Shown: piece after piece, positions 17,583 through 27,720 of the stretch
Layout of the letters: each line of letters starts with the position of its first letter
Position numbering within the stretch: the stretch's first letter is position 1
Assembly: GCA_902796035.1 (NCBI GenBank)
Contig: CADBNR010000064.1
Span: forward strand, 1-46,810
Origin: an uncultured Bacteroidales bacterium
GTDB taxonomy: Bacteria > Bacteroidota > Bacteroidia > Bacteroidales > Muribaculaceae
Length of the DNA: 46,810 bases
Direction: 5' to 3'
The notes under the pieces: generated by a model
Seen by the model: only the letters and a program-made list of their open reading frames with translations
Database searches by the model: none
What the model was told of the DNA's origin: nothing
Position numbers and translations under genes: made by a program

Positions 17583-20063
17583 ATGGCAAAACAGGACAAC
17601 AGCGACAATCTATACGACCTTGACGAACAGTTTGCGCCCCGCAACGGCCGCAAGCACCGCCGCAACCGCACCCTGGTGAAATGGTTGTGGATATCTTTTC
17701 TGTCCTTGGGATTCCTAATCCTGTTCCTTATGCTGCTCATATACAACGGCGTGATAGGATACATGCCTCCTATCGAGGAACTTGAGGACCCGCACGACAA
17801 ACTCGCGTCGTTGGTCTATGCCAGCGACGATTCGGAACTGGGACGTTACTACTACGGCTCGGGCAACCGCGTCTATACCGACTACAACGGCATCTCGCCC
17901 CACGTCATCAACGCCCTGGTGGCCACCGAGGACGTGCGCTTCCGCGAGCATTCCGGCATCGACTTCAAGGCATTGGGACGTACGGCCATCAAGACATTCC
18001 TGATGGGCGACAAGTCGTCGGGCGGCGCATCCACCATCACCCAGCAGCTGGCCAAACAGCTTTATTCCGAGCCGAGCTCAAACCTGCTGAAACGTGCCCT
18101 GCAGAAGCCAATCGAATGGATGATAGCCGTAAAGCTGGAACGTTTCTACACCAAGGACGAGATAATCAACATGTATCTCAACCGTTTTGACTTCCTCAAC
18201 AACGCGGTGGGAATCAAGACGGCGGCCAATGTATATTTCGGCAAGGAACCGCGCGACCTGGAGATTCAGGAGGCGGCCATGCTTATAGGTATGCTTAAGA
18301 ATCCGAGCTATTACAATCCCTTGCGCCACGAGGAGCGTACGCAGCAGCGCCGCAACGTGGTGTTCGACCAGATGGTCAAGGCAGGCTTCATAACTCAGGC
18401 TCAGCGCGATTCTCTCGCGGCCCTTCCGCTCGGACTCGACTATCATAAGGTGGACCACAAGGAGGGAGGCTCCCCCTATCTGCGCGAGGAAATCCGCCGT
18501 CTCATGACGGCCAAGAAGCCGGTGCGCCCCAATCGCGGCGACTATCCCGACAAATCCTCTTACCTCATAGCCCTCGGCGCTTACAACACCGACTCCACCG
18601 CATGGGAACAGAATCCGCTGTACGGCTGGATTCTCAAAAATCCCAAGCCCGACGGGTCGTACTATAACCTTTACACCGACGGTCTGCGCATACACACCAC
18701 CATCGACCCGACCATGCAGCGTTATGCCGAGGAGGCCGTGTACGAGCATCTCGGCGGGTATTTGCAGCCGGCTTTCGAGCGAGAGAAACATGGGTCGCCG
18801 ACGGGTCCGTACACCACCAATCCCAACGAACTGAGCCGTGCCGGCGTGCAGCGCCTCATAAAGAACGCCATACGCCAGACCGAGCGATACCGCATCATGA
18901 AACAGGCCGGAGCCTCGCAGGCAGAGATAGACAAGGCTTTCCACACTCCCTACAGCATGGACATATTCTCCTACATCAAGAAGACGGTGAAGGAGAACGG
19001 CCGCTTGGTGACACGCATCATGCCCGGCTCCAAGACGGTGAAGATGACTCCGTACGACTCCCTGCTGTACATGAAGACGGTGCTTCGTACCGGCGTCATG
19101 AGCATGGATCCGCACTCCGGTTATGTCAAGGCATACGTGGGAGGCCCCGACTTCACGCATTTCCAGTACGATATGGTTTCGCGCGGCAAACGTCAGATCG
19201 GTTCTACAGCCAAGCCCTTCCTGTACACGCTGGCCATGGAACAGGACTACAGCCCATGCTCCATGTTCTCCAACACGCAGCCTGTGTTCGGCGGCTGGGC
19301 TCCCCGTAACTCCAGTCGTGCGCGTGTGGGACAGATGGTCGACCTGCGCTGGGCGCTGACCAACTCCAACAACTGGATTTCGGCCCGACTTGTACACGAG
19401 CTGACTCCGGCGGCTCTGGCCAGCAAAATGCGTCTGTTCGGCATCACCGGCTACATCGACCCGGTGCTTCCGCTCTGCCTCGGCACGGTCGACGTCCCCG
19501 TGGGACAGATGGTAGGTGCTTTCACGGCGTTCTCCAACCAGGGCATACGCGTCGATCCGGTGTTCGTCACCCGCATAGAGGACAACCAGGGCAACCTGAT
19601 ATACTCCGCGGTTCCCCACCGCACCGAGGTGATGAGCGAGGACGCCTATTATAAGATAGTGTCCATATTGCTGAATGTGGTTGACTCCGGTACGGGCGCC
19701 AGCCTGCGCAGCCGTTATGGCATACGCGCGCAGATGGGAGGCAAGACCGGTACCACCAACTCCAACTCCGACTCCTGGTTCATGGGATTTACCCCCGACC
19801 TGGTCACCGGCGTATGGGTCGGCGGCGAGGAACGTTACATCCACTTCAACTCCATGGCATTCGGCCAGGGTGCCCGCGCCGCGTTGCCTATCTATGGACT
19901 GTACATGAAGAAGGTATATGGCGACCGCAGACTCCCCTATTCGCAGGATACCAAATTTGAATTCCCCGACGGATTCTCCCCCTGCGGCGACGGCGAATCG
20001 CCATTCGTCCATGTCAGCGACGACAGCGTGCCCGAAGACACCGCCGAGGGAGTGTTCGACTAA
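17583..20063 (+). CDS. class A penicillin-binding protein (transglycosylase/transpeptidase)
   Basis: This bifunctional enzyme polymerises and cross-links peptidoglycan. The 826-residue protein has a basic cytoplasmic tail, one transmembrane anchor (about 34-60) and a GT51 domain with the catalytic glutamate in VATEDVRFREHSGID (E116) and GGASTITQQLAKQLY. It also has a transpeptidase domain with STAK (S541), SNN (595-597) and KTGT (721-724). All key residues are present. A 100-residue segment between the domains (about 385-485), rich in charged residues, is typical of PBP1a-like proteins in this phylum. It has its own promoter and is followed after 80 bases by the carboxyltransferase gene. Confidence 0.95.
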   Translation: MAKQDNSDNLYDLDEQFAPRNGRKHRRNRTLVKWLWISFLSLGFLILFLMLLIYNGVIGYMPPIEELEDPHDKLASLVYASDDSELGRYYYGSGNRVYTDYNGISPHVINALVATEDVRFREHSGIDFKALGRTAIKTFLMGDKSSGGASTITQQLAKQLYSEPSSNLLKRALQKPIEWMIAVKLERFYTKDEIINMYLNRFDFLNNAVGIKTAANVYFGKEPRDLEIQEAAMLIGMLKNPSYYNPLRHEERTQQRRNVVFDQMVKAGFITQAQRDSLAALPLGLDYHKVDHKEGGSPYLREEIRRLMTAKKPVRPNRGDYPDKSSYLIALGAYNTDSTAWEQNPLYGWILKNPKPDGSYYNLYTDGLRIHTTIDPTMQRYAEEAVYEHLGGYLQPAFEREKHGSPTGPYTTNPNELSRAGVQRLIKNAIRQTERYRIMKQAGASQAEIDKAFHTPYSMDIFSYIKKTVKENGRLVTRIMPGSKTVKMTPYDSLLYMKTVLRTGVMSMDPHSGYVKAYVGGPDFTHFQYDMVSRGKRQIGSTAKPFLYTLAMEQDYSPCSMFSNTQPVFGGWAPRNSSRARVGQMVDLRWALTNSNNWISARLVHELTPAALASKMRLFGITGYIDPVLPLCLGTVDVPVGQMVGAFTAFSNQGIRVDPVFVTRIEDNQGNLIYSAVPHRTEVMSEDAYYKIVSILLNVVDSGTGASLRSRYGIRAQMGGKTGTTNSNSDSWFMGFTPDLVTGVWVGGEERYIHFNSMAFGQGARAALPIYGLYMKKVYGDRRLPYSQDTKFEFPDGFSPCGDGESPFVHVSDDSVPEDTAEGVFD

Positions 20064-20143
20064 GCATCTGCTCATTAGAGAATGCACCTTAATTTTCAAT
20101 ACCATATAAATTAAGACAAAAAAAACACAAAACCGAGAATATT

Positions 20144-22513
20144 ATGGCAAAGAAGCTTCAAATTCGAGACCTGACTCTTCGCGACGGACAGCAGTCACTG
20201 TTCGCGACGCGCCTGAAACAGGAAAACGTTGACAAGCTGCTCCCTCTGTACCGGGAGGCTAAGTTCTATATCATGGAAGTGTGGGGCGGCGCAGTGCCCG
20301 ATTCCGTGATGCGCTACTTAGGCGAGTCCCCCTGGGACCGTCTGCGCGCATGCTCCAAGGAAATGAAGGGTATCTCCCTTCTGTCGGCTCTGTCGCGCGG
20401 CCGCAACCTGTTCGGATACGTTCCCTATCCCGACAGCGTGCTCGAAGGCTTCTACAAGAAAGCCATTGAGAACGGTCTGAACGTAATGCGTATCTTCGAC
20501 GCACTCAACGACATCAACAACATCAAGGGTTCCATCCGCATGATCAACGAGCTGGGCGGCATATCCGACACCGCCGTATGCTACACCGTCGATCCCAAGG
20601 GAACACCTGAAAACGAGAAGATATTCACAGACGATTACTTCGTCAACCTGGCTCTGGAAATGGAGAAGTTGGGAGCCAAGATGATCACCGTCAAGGACAT
20701 GGCCGGTCTGGTAAGCCCTTCGCGCATCTATACTCTGATGCCCAAGCTGAAGAAGGCCCTGAAGGTGCCCGTAGACTTCCACACCCACTGCACTCCCGGC
20801 TACGGCCTTGCTTCCGTGCTGACGGCCATCATCCAGGGCGTGGACATCGTCGACACCAACATCTGGTGGTTCGGCGGCGGCTCCGCGGCTCCTTCCATCG
20901 AGCTGATCAAGATATTCTGCGACAAACTCGGCGTTGAGGTTGACGTCAACATGGACGCCGTTGCAAAAATCCGCCACGAACTCAAGAACGCCCGCAAGGC
21001 TCTGGCCGACTTCGATCTTAACAAAGACAAATGGCCCAAGGACTTCGACGAGGCATTCGCAGCCATGCCCAAGGAGATTGACGCCGAATTCGACCGCGCC
21101 ATCGAGGCCGCCAAGAACAATAAGGAGGAGGAACTGCTTGACGCATGCCACAAGATCGAGGCTTACTTCGGACTTCCCAAGCCCAACGAGCTGGTGAAAA
21201 ACGCCGAGGTACCCGGCGGAATGTACTCCAACATGGTGGCCAACCTGCGTGCTCTCGGCGCCGAAGACGTGCTTGAGGATGCAATGGCACTGATTCCGAA
21301 GGTGCGCCGCGATGCCGGTCTCGTACCGCTCGTCACCCCTACCAGCCAGATCGTAGGCTCTCAGGCCGTGAACCTCGCCATGGACCGCCGCAAGGGCAAC
21401 GCCGACTATACACAGAAGAACAATCAGTTCATCTCCCTCGTGAAGGGTGAATACGGCACGACTCCCGTACCTGTAGACCCCAAGTTCCGTGAGCAGATCA
21501 CAGGCAGCGCCGAGGAGAAACCCTACGACGTGACGTCATACAAGAAACCGGAGAACCCGAACCTCGACAAGTTCGGCGGTGTGCCCTTGGCAGCCAACGA
21601 GGAGGAATATCTGCTTCTCGAACTTCTCCCGGCCGTGGCCAAGACGTTCCTGACCAACAAGCGCAAGGCCGAATATGAGGCCAACAAGCCTGCCGAGGCT
21701 CCTGCCGCCGCTGCGGCTCAGGCCGCTCCCGCGGCCCAGGCTCCCGCCGGCGACGTGTTCTGCGCTCCGATGGGCGGCAACATCATGGAGATCCGCGTGA
21801 AACCCGGCGACGTTGTCAAACCGGGCGACGTAGTGCTCGTTTACGAGGCCATGAAGATGGAGAACGACCTGGCCTGCGACAAGGGAGGCAAGGTTAAGCG
21901 CGTGCTTGTGGCCGACGGCGACGTCATGTCCACCGACCAGCCTCTGATCGAGTTCGAGGGTACAGGCGCTCCCGTTGCAGCCGCTCCCGCAGCTCCGGTA
22001 CCCGCACCTGTTGCCGACGGTCCGGTATTCAACGCCCCGATGGGCGGCACAGTGCTGGAAGTCAAGGTTAAGCCCGGCGACGCTGTCAAGGCCGGTGACA
22101 CCCTGCTGGTTTACGAGGCCATGAAGATGGAGAACAATCTGGCCAGCGACCGTGACGGCGTCATCGCCAAGGTCATGATCGAGGACGGCGACGTGATGAG
22201 CACCGACCAGCCTCTGTTCCAGTTCGCCGGAGCCGACGCTCCCGCCGCTGCCAAACCCGCTCCCGCTCCAAAGCCCGTGGCTGCTCCCAAGCCTGCCCCC
22301 AAGGCCGAGACTCCCAAGCCTGCCGCTGTGGTGAAGAAAGTGGACATCAACCGCGCATTGCCTTCTATCGAAGGCGGCACAGCCGGCAGCAACCCCGTCC
22401 CGGAGCATCACGCCGACAACGCGCCGGCTCTGAAGCTCGCTAACGGCACGACTCTCCAGATCGACATCAACCCCAACGGCGGTATCTCGATCAAGATTAC
22501 TACAGGCAAGTAA
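20144..22513 (+). CDS. pyruvate/oxaloacetate carboxyltransferase with two biotinyl domains
   Basis: The 789-residue protein starts with a carboxyltransferase TIM barrel: RDLTLRDGQQSLFATR, the lysine in VKDMAGLVSP (K184) and metal-binding HTH (213-215). A conserved C-terminal part of the domain follows to about residue 500. It then carries two biotinyl domains, each with EAMKMEN (K571 and K661), joined by Ala/Pro linkers. A third Ala/Pro/Lys-rich linker leads to a 60-residue tail. It belongs to the oxaloacetate decarboxylase alpha / pyruvate carboxylase B group, which normally has one biotinyl domain. No biotin carboxylase or membrane decarboxylase subunits are adjacent, so the direction of the reaction is open. 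Confidence 0.92.
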   Translation: MAKKLQIRDLTLRDGQQSLFATRLKQENVDKLLPLYREAKFYIMEVWGGAVPDSVMRYLGESPWDRLRACSKEMKGISLLSALSRGRNLFGYVPYPDSVLEGFYKKAIENGLNVMRIFDALNDINNIKGSIRMINELGGISDTAVCYTVDPKGTPENEKIFTDDYFVNLALEMEKLGAKMITVKDMAGLVSPSRIYTLMPKLKKALKVPVDFHTHCTPGYGLASVLTAIIQGVDIVDTNIWWFGGGSAAPSIELIKIFCDKLGVEVDVNMDAVAKIRHELKNARKALADFDLNKDKWPKDFDEAFAAMPKEIDAEFDRAIEAAKNNKEEELLDACHKIEAYFGLPKPNELVKNAEVPGGMYSNMVANLRALGAEDVLEDAMALIPKVRRDAGLVPLVTPTSQIVGSQAVNLAMDRRKGNADYTQKNNQFISLVKGEYGTTPVPVDPKFREQITGSAEEKPYDVTSYKKPENPNLDKFGGVPLAANEEEYLLLELLPAVAKTFLTNKRKAEYEANKPAEAPAAAAAQAAPAAQAPAGDVFCAPMGGNIMEIRVKPGDVVKPGDVVLVYEAMKMENDLACDKGGKVKRVLVADGDVMSTDQPLIEFEGTGAPVAAAPAAPVPAPVADGPVFNAPMGGTVLEVKVKPGDAVKAGDTLLVYEAMKMENNLASDRDGVIAKVMIEDGDVMSTDQPLFQFAGADAPAAAKPAPAPKPVAAPKPAPKAETPKPAAVVKKVDINRALPSIEGGTAGSNPVPEHHADNAPALKLANGTTLQIDINPNGGISIKITTGK

Positions 22514-22533
22514 TACCCCCAATGTAATACCCG

Positions 22534-22566
22534 CAGGCCCCGCCCTCCCGGCGGGGCCTGATTTTT
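22534..22566 (+). terminator. intrinsic terminator after the carboxyltransferase gene
   Basis: CAGGCCCCGCC and GGCGGGGCCTG form a perfect 11-bp stem followed by ATTTTT. Confidence 0.92.
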
Positions 22567-22580
22567 CAAGCTCCCCGAGA

Positions 22581-22650
22581 TTCTCGATATATCGGGATTA
22601 TCCCGATTTATCTCGATTAATCCGGATTTATCCCGATAGTCCCGATTAAT
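22581..22650. repeat. degenerate 10-bp tandem repeat
   Basis: Seven consecutive 10-bp blocks vary around TCCCGATTTA (for example TCTCGATTAA, TCCGGATTTA, TCCCGATAGT). The phase is exactly one helical turn. The tract lies between a terminator and the L31 promoter. It has no spacers and no coding potential. Confidence 0.7.
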
Positions 22651-22660
22651 CACGCCTTAT

Positions 22661-22691
22661 TTGCACGGTTCCGAAAAAATTTGTAACTTTG
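22661..22691 (+). promoter_or_regulatory. promoter of the L31 gene
   Basis: TTG, a 20-base spacer and TAACTTTG. A leader of about 60 bases precedes the ATG. Confidence 0.75.
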
Positions 22692-22758
22692 CAGGCCAAT
22701 TAGTGGGATCGCGACCTGCTAAACCAACTTTTAAATTTTAAAGTACGTACAAACTGAA

Positions 22759-23013
22759 ATGAAAAAAGATCTTCATCCCAAGGAGTACCGCGAGGTATGT
22801 TTCAAGGACATGTCGAACGACGAGACGTTCATCACACGTTCCACTGTGGCTTCGCGCGAAACAATAGAAATTGACGGCAAGGAGTATCCTTTGGTAAAGC
22901 TTGAGATCACCAGCTCTTCGCACCCCTTCTTCACAGGCAAGCAGAAGCTGGTCGACACCGCCGGTCGTGTGGACAAGTTCCGCAGCCGTTACGGCAACCG
23001 CTCCAAGAAGTAA
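22759..23013 (+). CDS. rpmE2: 50S ribosomal protein L31, type B
   Basis: L31 is a component of the large ribosomal subunit near the inter-subunit bridge. The 84-residue protein opens [19 protein letters not shown] and contains [23 protein letters not shown]. It lacks the CxxC pairs of zinc-binding (type A) L31, which defines the zinc-independent type B. It is a single-gene unit with its own promoter and a strong terminator. In other bacteria type B copies are induced by zinc shortage. In Bacteroidetes type B is often the only copy, so no zinc control is implied by this alone. Confidence 0.96.
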   Translation: MKKDLHPKEYREVCFKDMSNDETFITRSTVASRETIEIDGKEYPLVKLEITSSSHPFFTGKQKLVDTAGRVDKFRSRYGNRSKK

Positions 23014-23034
23014 TTCTTCGTCAACACAGACCCA

Positions 23035-23077
23035 AAGAGGGCATGTCGGAATCCGTTCCGCCATGCCCTCTTCTTTT
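23035..23077 (+). terminator. intrinsic terminator after L31
   Basis: AAGAGGGCATG pairs perfectly with CATGCCCTCTT. A second internal stem (GGAA/TTCC) tops it, and CTTTT follows. Confidence 0.9.
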
Positions 23078-23138
23078 AGTAGCCCTGTCTCTCCGAGGCA
23101 GCCAACTCTCCAATCTACAAAGAGCCTTTACTTCCCCC

Positions 23139-23240
23139 CCCGCTCTCCCGTCTAATCATGCCAGAAGCGCCATTGTACCTCCTGTTCTCCTGTCTAATCA
23201 TGACAGCGCCATTGTCTCTCCCGTTCTCCCGTCTAATAAT
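23139..23240. repeat. short direct repeats of about 40 bp, 2.5 copies
   Basis: Three copies of a unit share TCTCCCGTCTAATCATG and GCGCCATTGT. Adjacent units are 42 and 39 bases apart and the third is cut short. The rest of the gap between the L31 terminator and the def promoter holds CTCTCCGAGGCA (near 23090), a word also seen in the foldback element at 27.3 kb. No gene is visible in 23080-23288. Confidence 0.6.
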
Positions 23241-23288
23241 ACTTCCGGCGAGGCAGGGACACTACATTGCGACCGTTATCTGTGTCCT

Positions 23289-23319
23289 ATTTGCAAACGT
23301 AAGAAAAAATGAGTAATTT
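23289..23319 (+). promoter_or_regulatory. promoter of def-ettA
   Basis: TTG, a 20-base spacer and TAATTTTG, 24 bases before the def ATG. Confidence 0.75.
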
Positions 23320-23343
23320 TGCACTTCGAAACTGACTTTCAAC

Positions 23344-23898
23344 ATGGTACTACCAGTATATGTATACGGACACCCCGTATTGCGCCGGGAGGCCGAGGAT
23401 ATCGAGCCCGATTACCCTGAACTGCAGAAACTTGTAAAGGACATGTTCGACACGATGTATGCCGCCGAAGGCATAGGTCTTGCCGCGCCGCAGATCGGCC
23501 GCAGCATCGCGGTCATCGTGATTGACGGGTCCGTGCTCGCTTCCGAATTCCCCGAATGCGCCGACTCAAAGATGGTGTTGATTAATCCTCAATTAGAGAT
23601 TATCGAGGACCAGGCCCCCGTGTCACGCAGCGAGGGATGTCTGTCCCTGCCGGGCCTCTCCGAGAACGTGAAACGTGTGGAGCACGTATCGCTCGAATGG
23701 GTCGACGAGAATTTCAAGCCCCATAAGCAGGAGTTCTCCGGTTTTCTGGCACGCATCATCCAGCATGAGTACGACCATCTGCTTGGAGAAGTGTTCACCG
23801 ACCATATCGCACCTATCCGCAAGCAGATGATACGCTCCAAGCTCAATGCCTTCGAACGCGGCAAAGTGAAATGCGACTACCGCACCGTTACCAAATAA
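23344..23898 (+). CDS. def: peptide deformylase
   Basis: This enzyme removes the formyl group from the N-terminal methionine of new proteins. The 184-residue protein contains the three family motifs: GIGLAAPQIG (43-52), EGCLSLPG with metal ligand C99, and QHEYDHLLG with H141, H145 and catalytic E142. The length and motif spacing are normal. Its stop lies 8 bases before the ettA start, so the two are in one operon, a sensible pairing because both act at the ribosome. Confidence 0.97.
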   Translation: MVLPVYVYGHPVLRREAEDIEPDYPELQKLVKDMFDTMYAAEGIGLAAPQIGRSIAVIVIDGSVLASEFPECADSKMVLINPQLEIIEDQAPVSRSEGCLSLPGLSENVKRVEHVSLEWVDENFKPHKQEFSGFLARIIQHEYDHLLGEVFTDHIAPIRKQMIRSKLNAFERGKVKCDYRTVTK

Positions 23899-23906
23899 CC
23901 TGACAC

Positions 23907-25592
<1,686 letters not shown>

Positions 25593-25622
25593 ACTCATAA
25601 CTATAAACTATTACCTAAATAC

Positions 25623-27314
25623 ATGGATTGGTTATTAGAGCTATTTAAACCAAACAACCTCTCCCTGCCGAGTACCATCATACTCTACTCGGTAGTGATT
25701 TTCACGGGTATCTACCTCGGGAAAATCAAGATTTTCGGAGTGTCACTCGGCGTGACGTTCGTACTGTTCGTCGGTCTGCTGCTGGGCCACTTCGGATACA
25801 CCACAAGCCCGGAGGTGCTTAACTTCCTGCGGGACTTCGGTCTGATTCTGTTTATCTTCTCCATCGGTATGCAGGTCGGACCCGGTTTCTTCTCGTCGTT
25901 CAAGGAGGGCGGCATCCGCATGAACCTGCTGGCCCTGTTGGGCATCAGCCTCAACGTGGCTGTCATGTTAGGCATCTATTACATCCAGGGCGGTGCGGAA
26001 GGAAGCACTTCGATCTCACAGATGGTGGGTATCATGCAGGGAGCCGTGACCAACACTCCCGGTCTCGGTGCCGCGCAGCAGACCTTCCTGCAGGTTGTGC
26101 CCGACGGCGGCAACGTCAGCCAGCAGATGTCAATGGGATATGCCGCAGCCTATCCCCTCGGTGTGATCGGCATCATCCTCACGATGATTCTGATCAAGGT
26201 CATCTTCAAGATCGACAACGCCAAGGAGACCGCCGAACTGGAAGCCGAGTCCAACAACAGTGAGCTCGCGCCCCTCATGATGACGCTGCGCGTCACCAAC
26301 GACCTGATCGACGGTCTGAACATGCTGAAGCTCCACACCCTGATTTCGGCCGATTATGTCGTGTCGCGTATCGAGCAGCCCGACGGCCATGTCATCATCC
26401 CCACGTCCAAGACCGAAGTACATCTCGGCGACCTCTGCCTCATCGTCTGCCAGGCGCAGGACGAGGAAATCTTCAACCGTTTCATCGGCCCCAGCGTCGA
26501 GAAGAAATGGGAGATGGAACAGGGTCCGGTGGTTTCGCGCCGCATACTTGTGACACGTACCGAATACAACGGTGTCAAGCTCGGCTCGCTTCACCTGCAC
26601 GACGGATATCAGCTTAACGTGACGCGCGTCAACCGTGCCGGCATGGACCTGGTGGCTTCTTACGGTCTGCGCCTGCAGATGGGCGACCGCCTCACGGTTG
26701 TGGGCAAGCTATCCGACATCGACAACCTGGCCTCAAAGTTGGGCAACTCCATGAAGCGACTGAACGAACCGAACCTCATCACCATGTTCATCGGAATCTT
26801 CCTCGGCATCGTGGTGGGTTGCATTCCGTTGCAGTTCCCCGGCATGACGGTGCCCATGAAGTTAGGTCTGGCCGGCGGTCCCCTTATCGTCGCCATCCTT
26901 CTCAGCGCCTACGGACATAAGATACACCTGGTCACATATACCAACTCGTCGGCCAACCTGCTACTGCGCGAGCTCGGCATCTGCCTGTTCCTCGCCTCCG
27001 TGGGTATAGCCGCCGGCAAGAACTTCGCGGCCACAGTCTTCACCCCCGAAGGTGCCACCTGGGTGCTGTATGGTTTCGCAATCACTATGATTCCGCTGCT
27101 GGTGATGGGCATCGTGGCCCGCGCCAAATACAAGATGAACTATTTCACCATCTGCGGTATGATTTCCGGTTCCTATACCGACCCGCCCGCACTGGCATAC
27201 GGCAACAAGATTGCCAACAACGACGCTCCCGCCGTCAGCTACTCCACCGTCTACCCTCTCACCATGTTCATGCGTGTGGTAGCCGCGCAGCTGGTCATCC
27301 TGTTCTTCATATAA
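25623..27314 (+). CDS. putative transporter, YidE/AspT family
   Basis: The 563-residue membrane protein has two homologous membrane halves with about five helices each. The first contains GLILFIFSIGMQVGPGFF and the second ELGICLFLASVGIAAGKNF, the duplicated signature of the AspT/YidE/YbjL family. Between them lie two RCK_C (TrkA C-terminal) regulatory domains (roughly 205-370, for example DGHVIIPTSKTEVHLGDLCLIV). AspT exchanges aspartate and alanine, while YidE-type members have no assigned substrate. It starts 30 bases after ettA and may be co-transcribed with it. Confidence 0.9.
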   Translation: MDWLLELFKPNNLSLPSTIILYSVVIFTGIYLGKIKIFGVSLGVTFVLFVGLLLGHFGYTTSPEVLNFLRDFGLILFIFSIGMQVGPGFFSSFKEGGIRMNLLALLGISLNVAVMLGIYYIQGGAEGSTSISQMVGIMQGAVTNTPGLGAAQQTFLQVVPDGGNVSQQMSMGYAAAYPLGVIGIILTMILIKVIFKIDNAKETAELEAESNNSELAPLMMTLRVTNDLIDGLNMLKLHTLISADYVVSRIEQPDGHVIIPTSKTEVHLGDLCLIVCQAQDEEIFNRFIGPSVEKKWEMEQGPVVSRRILVTRTEYNGVKLGSLHLHDGYQLNVTRVNRAGMDLVASYGLRLQMGDRLTVVGKLSDIDNLASKLGNSMKRLNEPNLITMFIGIFLGIVVGCIPLQFPGMTVPMKLGLAGGPLIVAILLSAYGHKIHLVTYTNSSANLLLRELGICLFLASVGIAAGKNFAATVFTPEGATWVLYGFAITMIPLLVMGIVARAKYKMNYFTICGMISGSYTDPPALAYGNKIANNDAPAVSYSTVYPLTMFMRVVAAQLVILFFI

Positions 27315-27323
27315 AACCGTCCC

Positions 27324-27586
27324 TGCCTCGGAGAGGCTGTTTCTCATTAACCCCACGATGGGCCGGGTCAGCGGCAGCTGACTCCGTCCTTCGTGGGGAT
27401 TGACATGGCGTAGGGTAGCTTGGTCGGAGACCATGTCTCTTTACTTCCAGTTATGATGGTGACTTAAGGCGAGCGACATGGTCTTCGACCAAGCAGTTCA
27501 GGCCCGTATCCCCCCACGAAGGCTGTCGGGTCGCTATGCTCCCTCCCCCCATCGTGAGGTTATCGAGAAACAGCCTCTCCGAGGCA
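27324..27586. repeat. 263-bp foldback element
   Basis: Four matched arms are nested symmetrically: 27324-27345 with 27565-27586 (22 of 22), 27354-27362 with 27548-27556 (9 of 9), 27388-27398 with 27512-27522 (11 of 11), and 27418-27437 with 27475-27494 (19 of 20). The intervals between arms are equal or nearly equal on both sides (8/8, 25/25, 19/17) although their sequences differ. Each half can also fold alone, for example CCCCACGA with TCGTGGGG and GACATGG with CCATGTC. It begins 10 bases past the YidE-type gene stop and shows no coding potential. It looks like an old inverted duplication or a MITE-like element. Confidence 0.85.
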
Positions 27587-27643
27587 AGCCGTAGCATTCT
27601 CTTAACTTTTCAACTTTATAAACTATTTTTAAACTATTTCTCT

Positions 27644-27673
27644 TTGAGGTTAATCAAATTTTGATTAATTTTG
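27644..27673 (+). promoter_or_regulatory. promoter of the rubrerythrin gene
   Basis: TTG, a 19-base spacer and TAATTTTG, 47 bases before the ATG. Confidence 0.75.
27650..27668. promoter_or_regulatory. palindromic candidate operator over the rubrerythrin promoter
   Basis: TTAATCAAATTTTGATTAA is a perfect 9-1-9 palindrome that fills the spacer and reaches into the -7 box. Its symmetry recalls Fur/PerR-type boxes. Binding there would block the promoter. Confidence 0.55.
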
Positions 27674-27720
27674 TTTATACTTAGAACAGAGTATTGACAA
27701 ACTAAAATAAAACGATAGAA

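Noticed and set aside
18078-20105. A long open frame (675 codons) on the minus strand opposite the penicillin-binding protein gene
   Set aside because: It mirrors the codon structure of a clearly real gene, has low-complexity His/Val/Gly-rich translation and no family signature.
22581-22650. CRISPR array
   Set aside because: Repeats are 10 bp, degenerate and contiguous with no spacers, and no cas genes are in the window.
22759-23013. Missing zinc cysteines in L31 as a defect
   Set aside because: This is the normal type B form of the protein.
26150-26600. Antisense frames over the YidE-type transporter gene
   Set aside because: No start context, promoter or homology; explained by codon bias of the sense gene.
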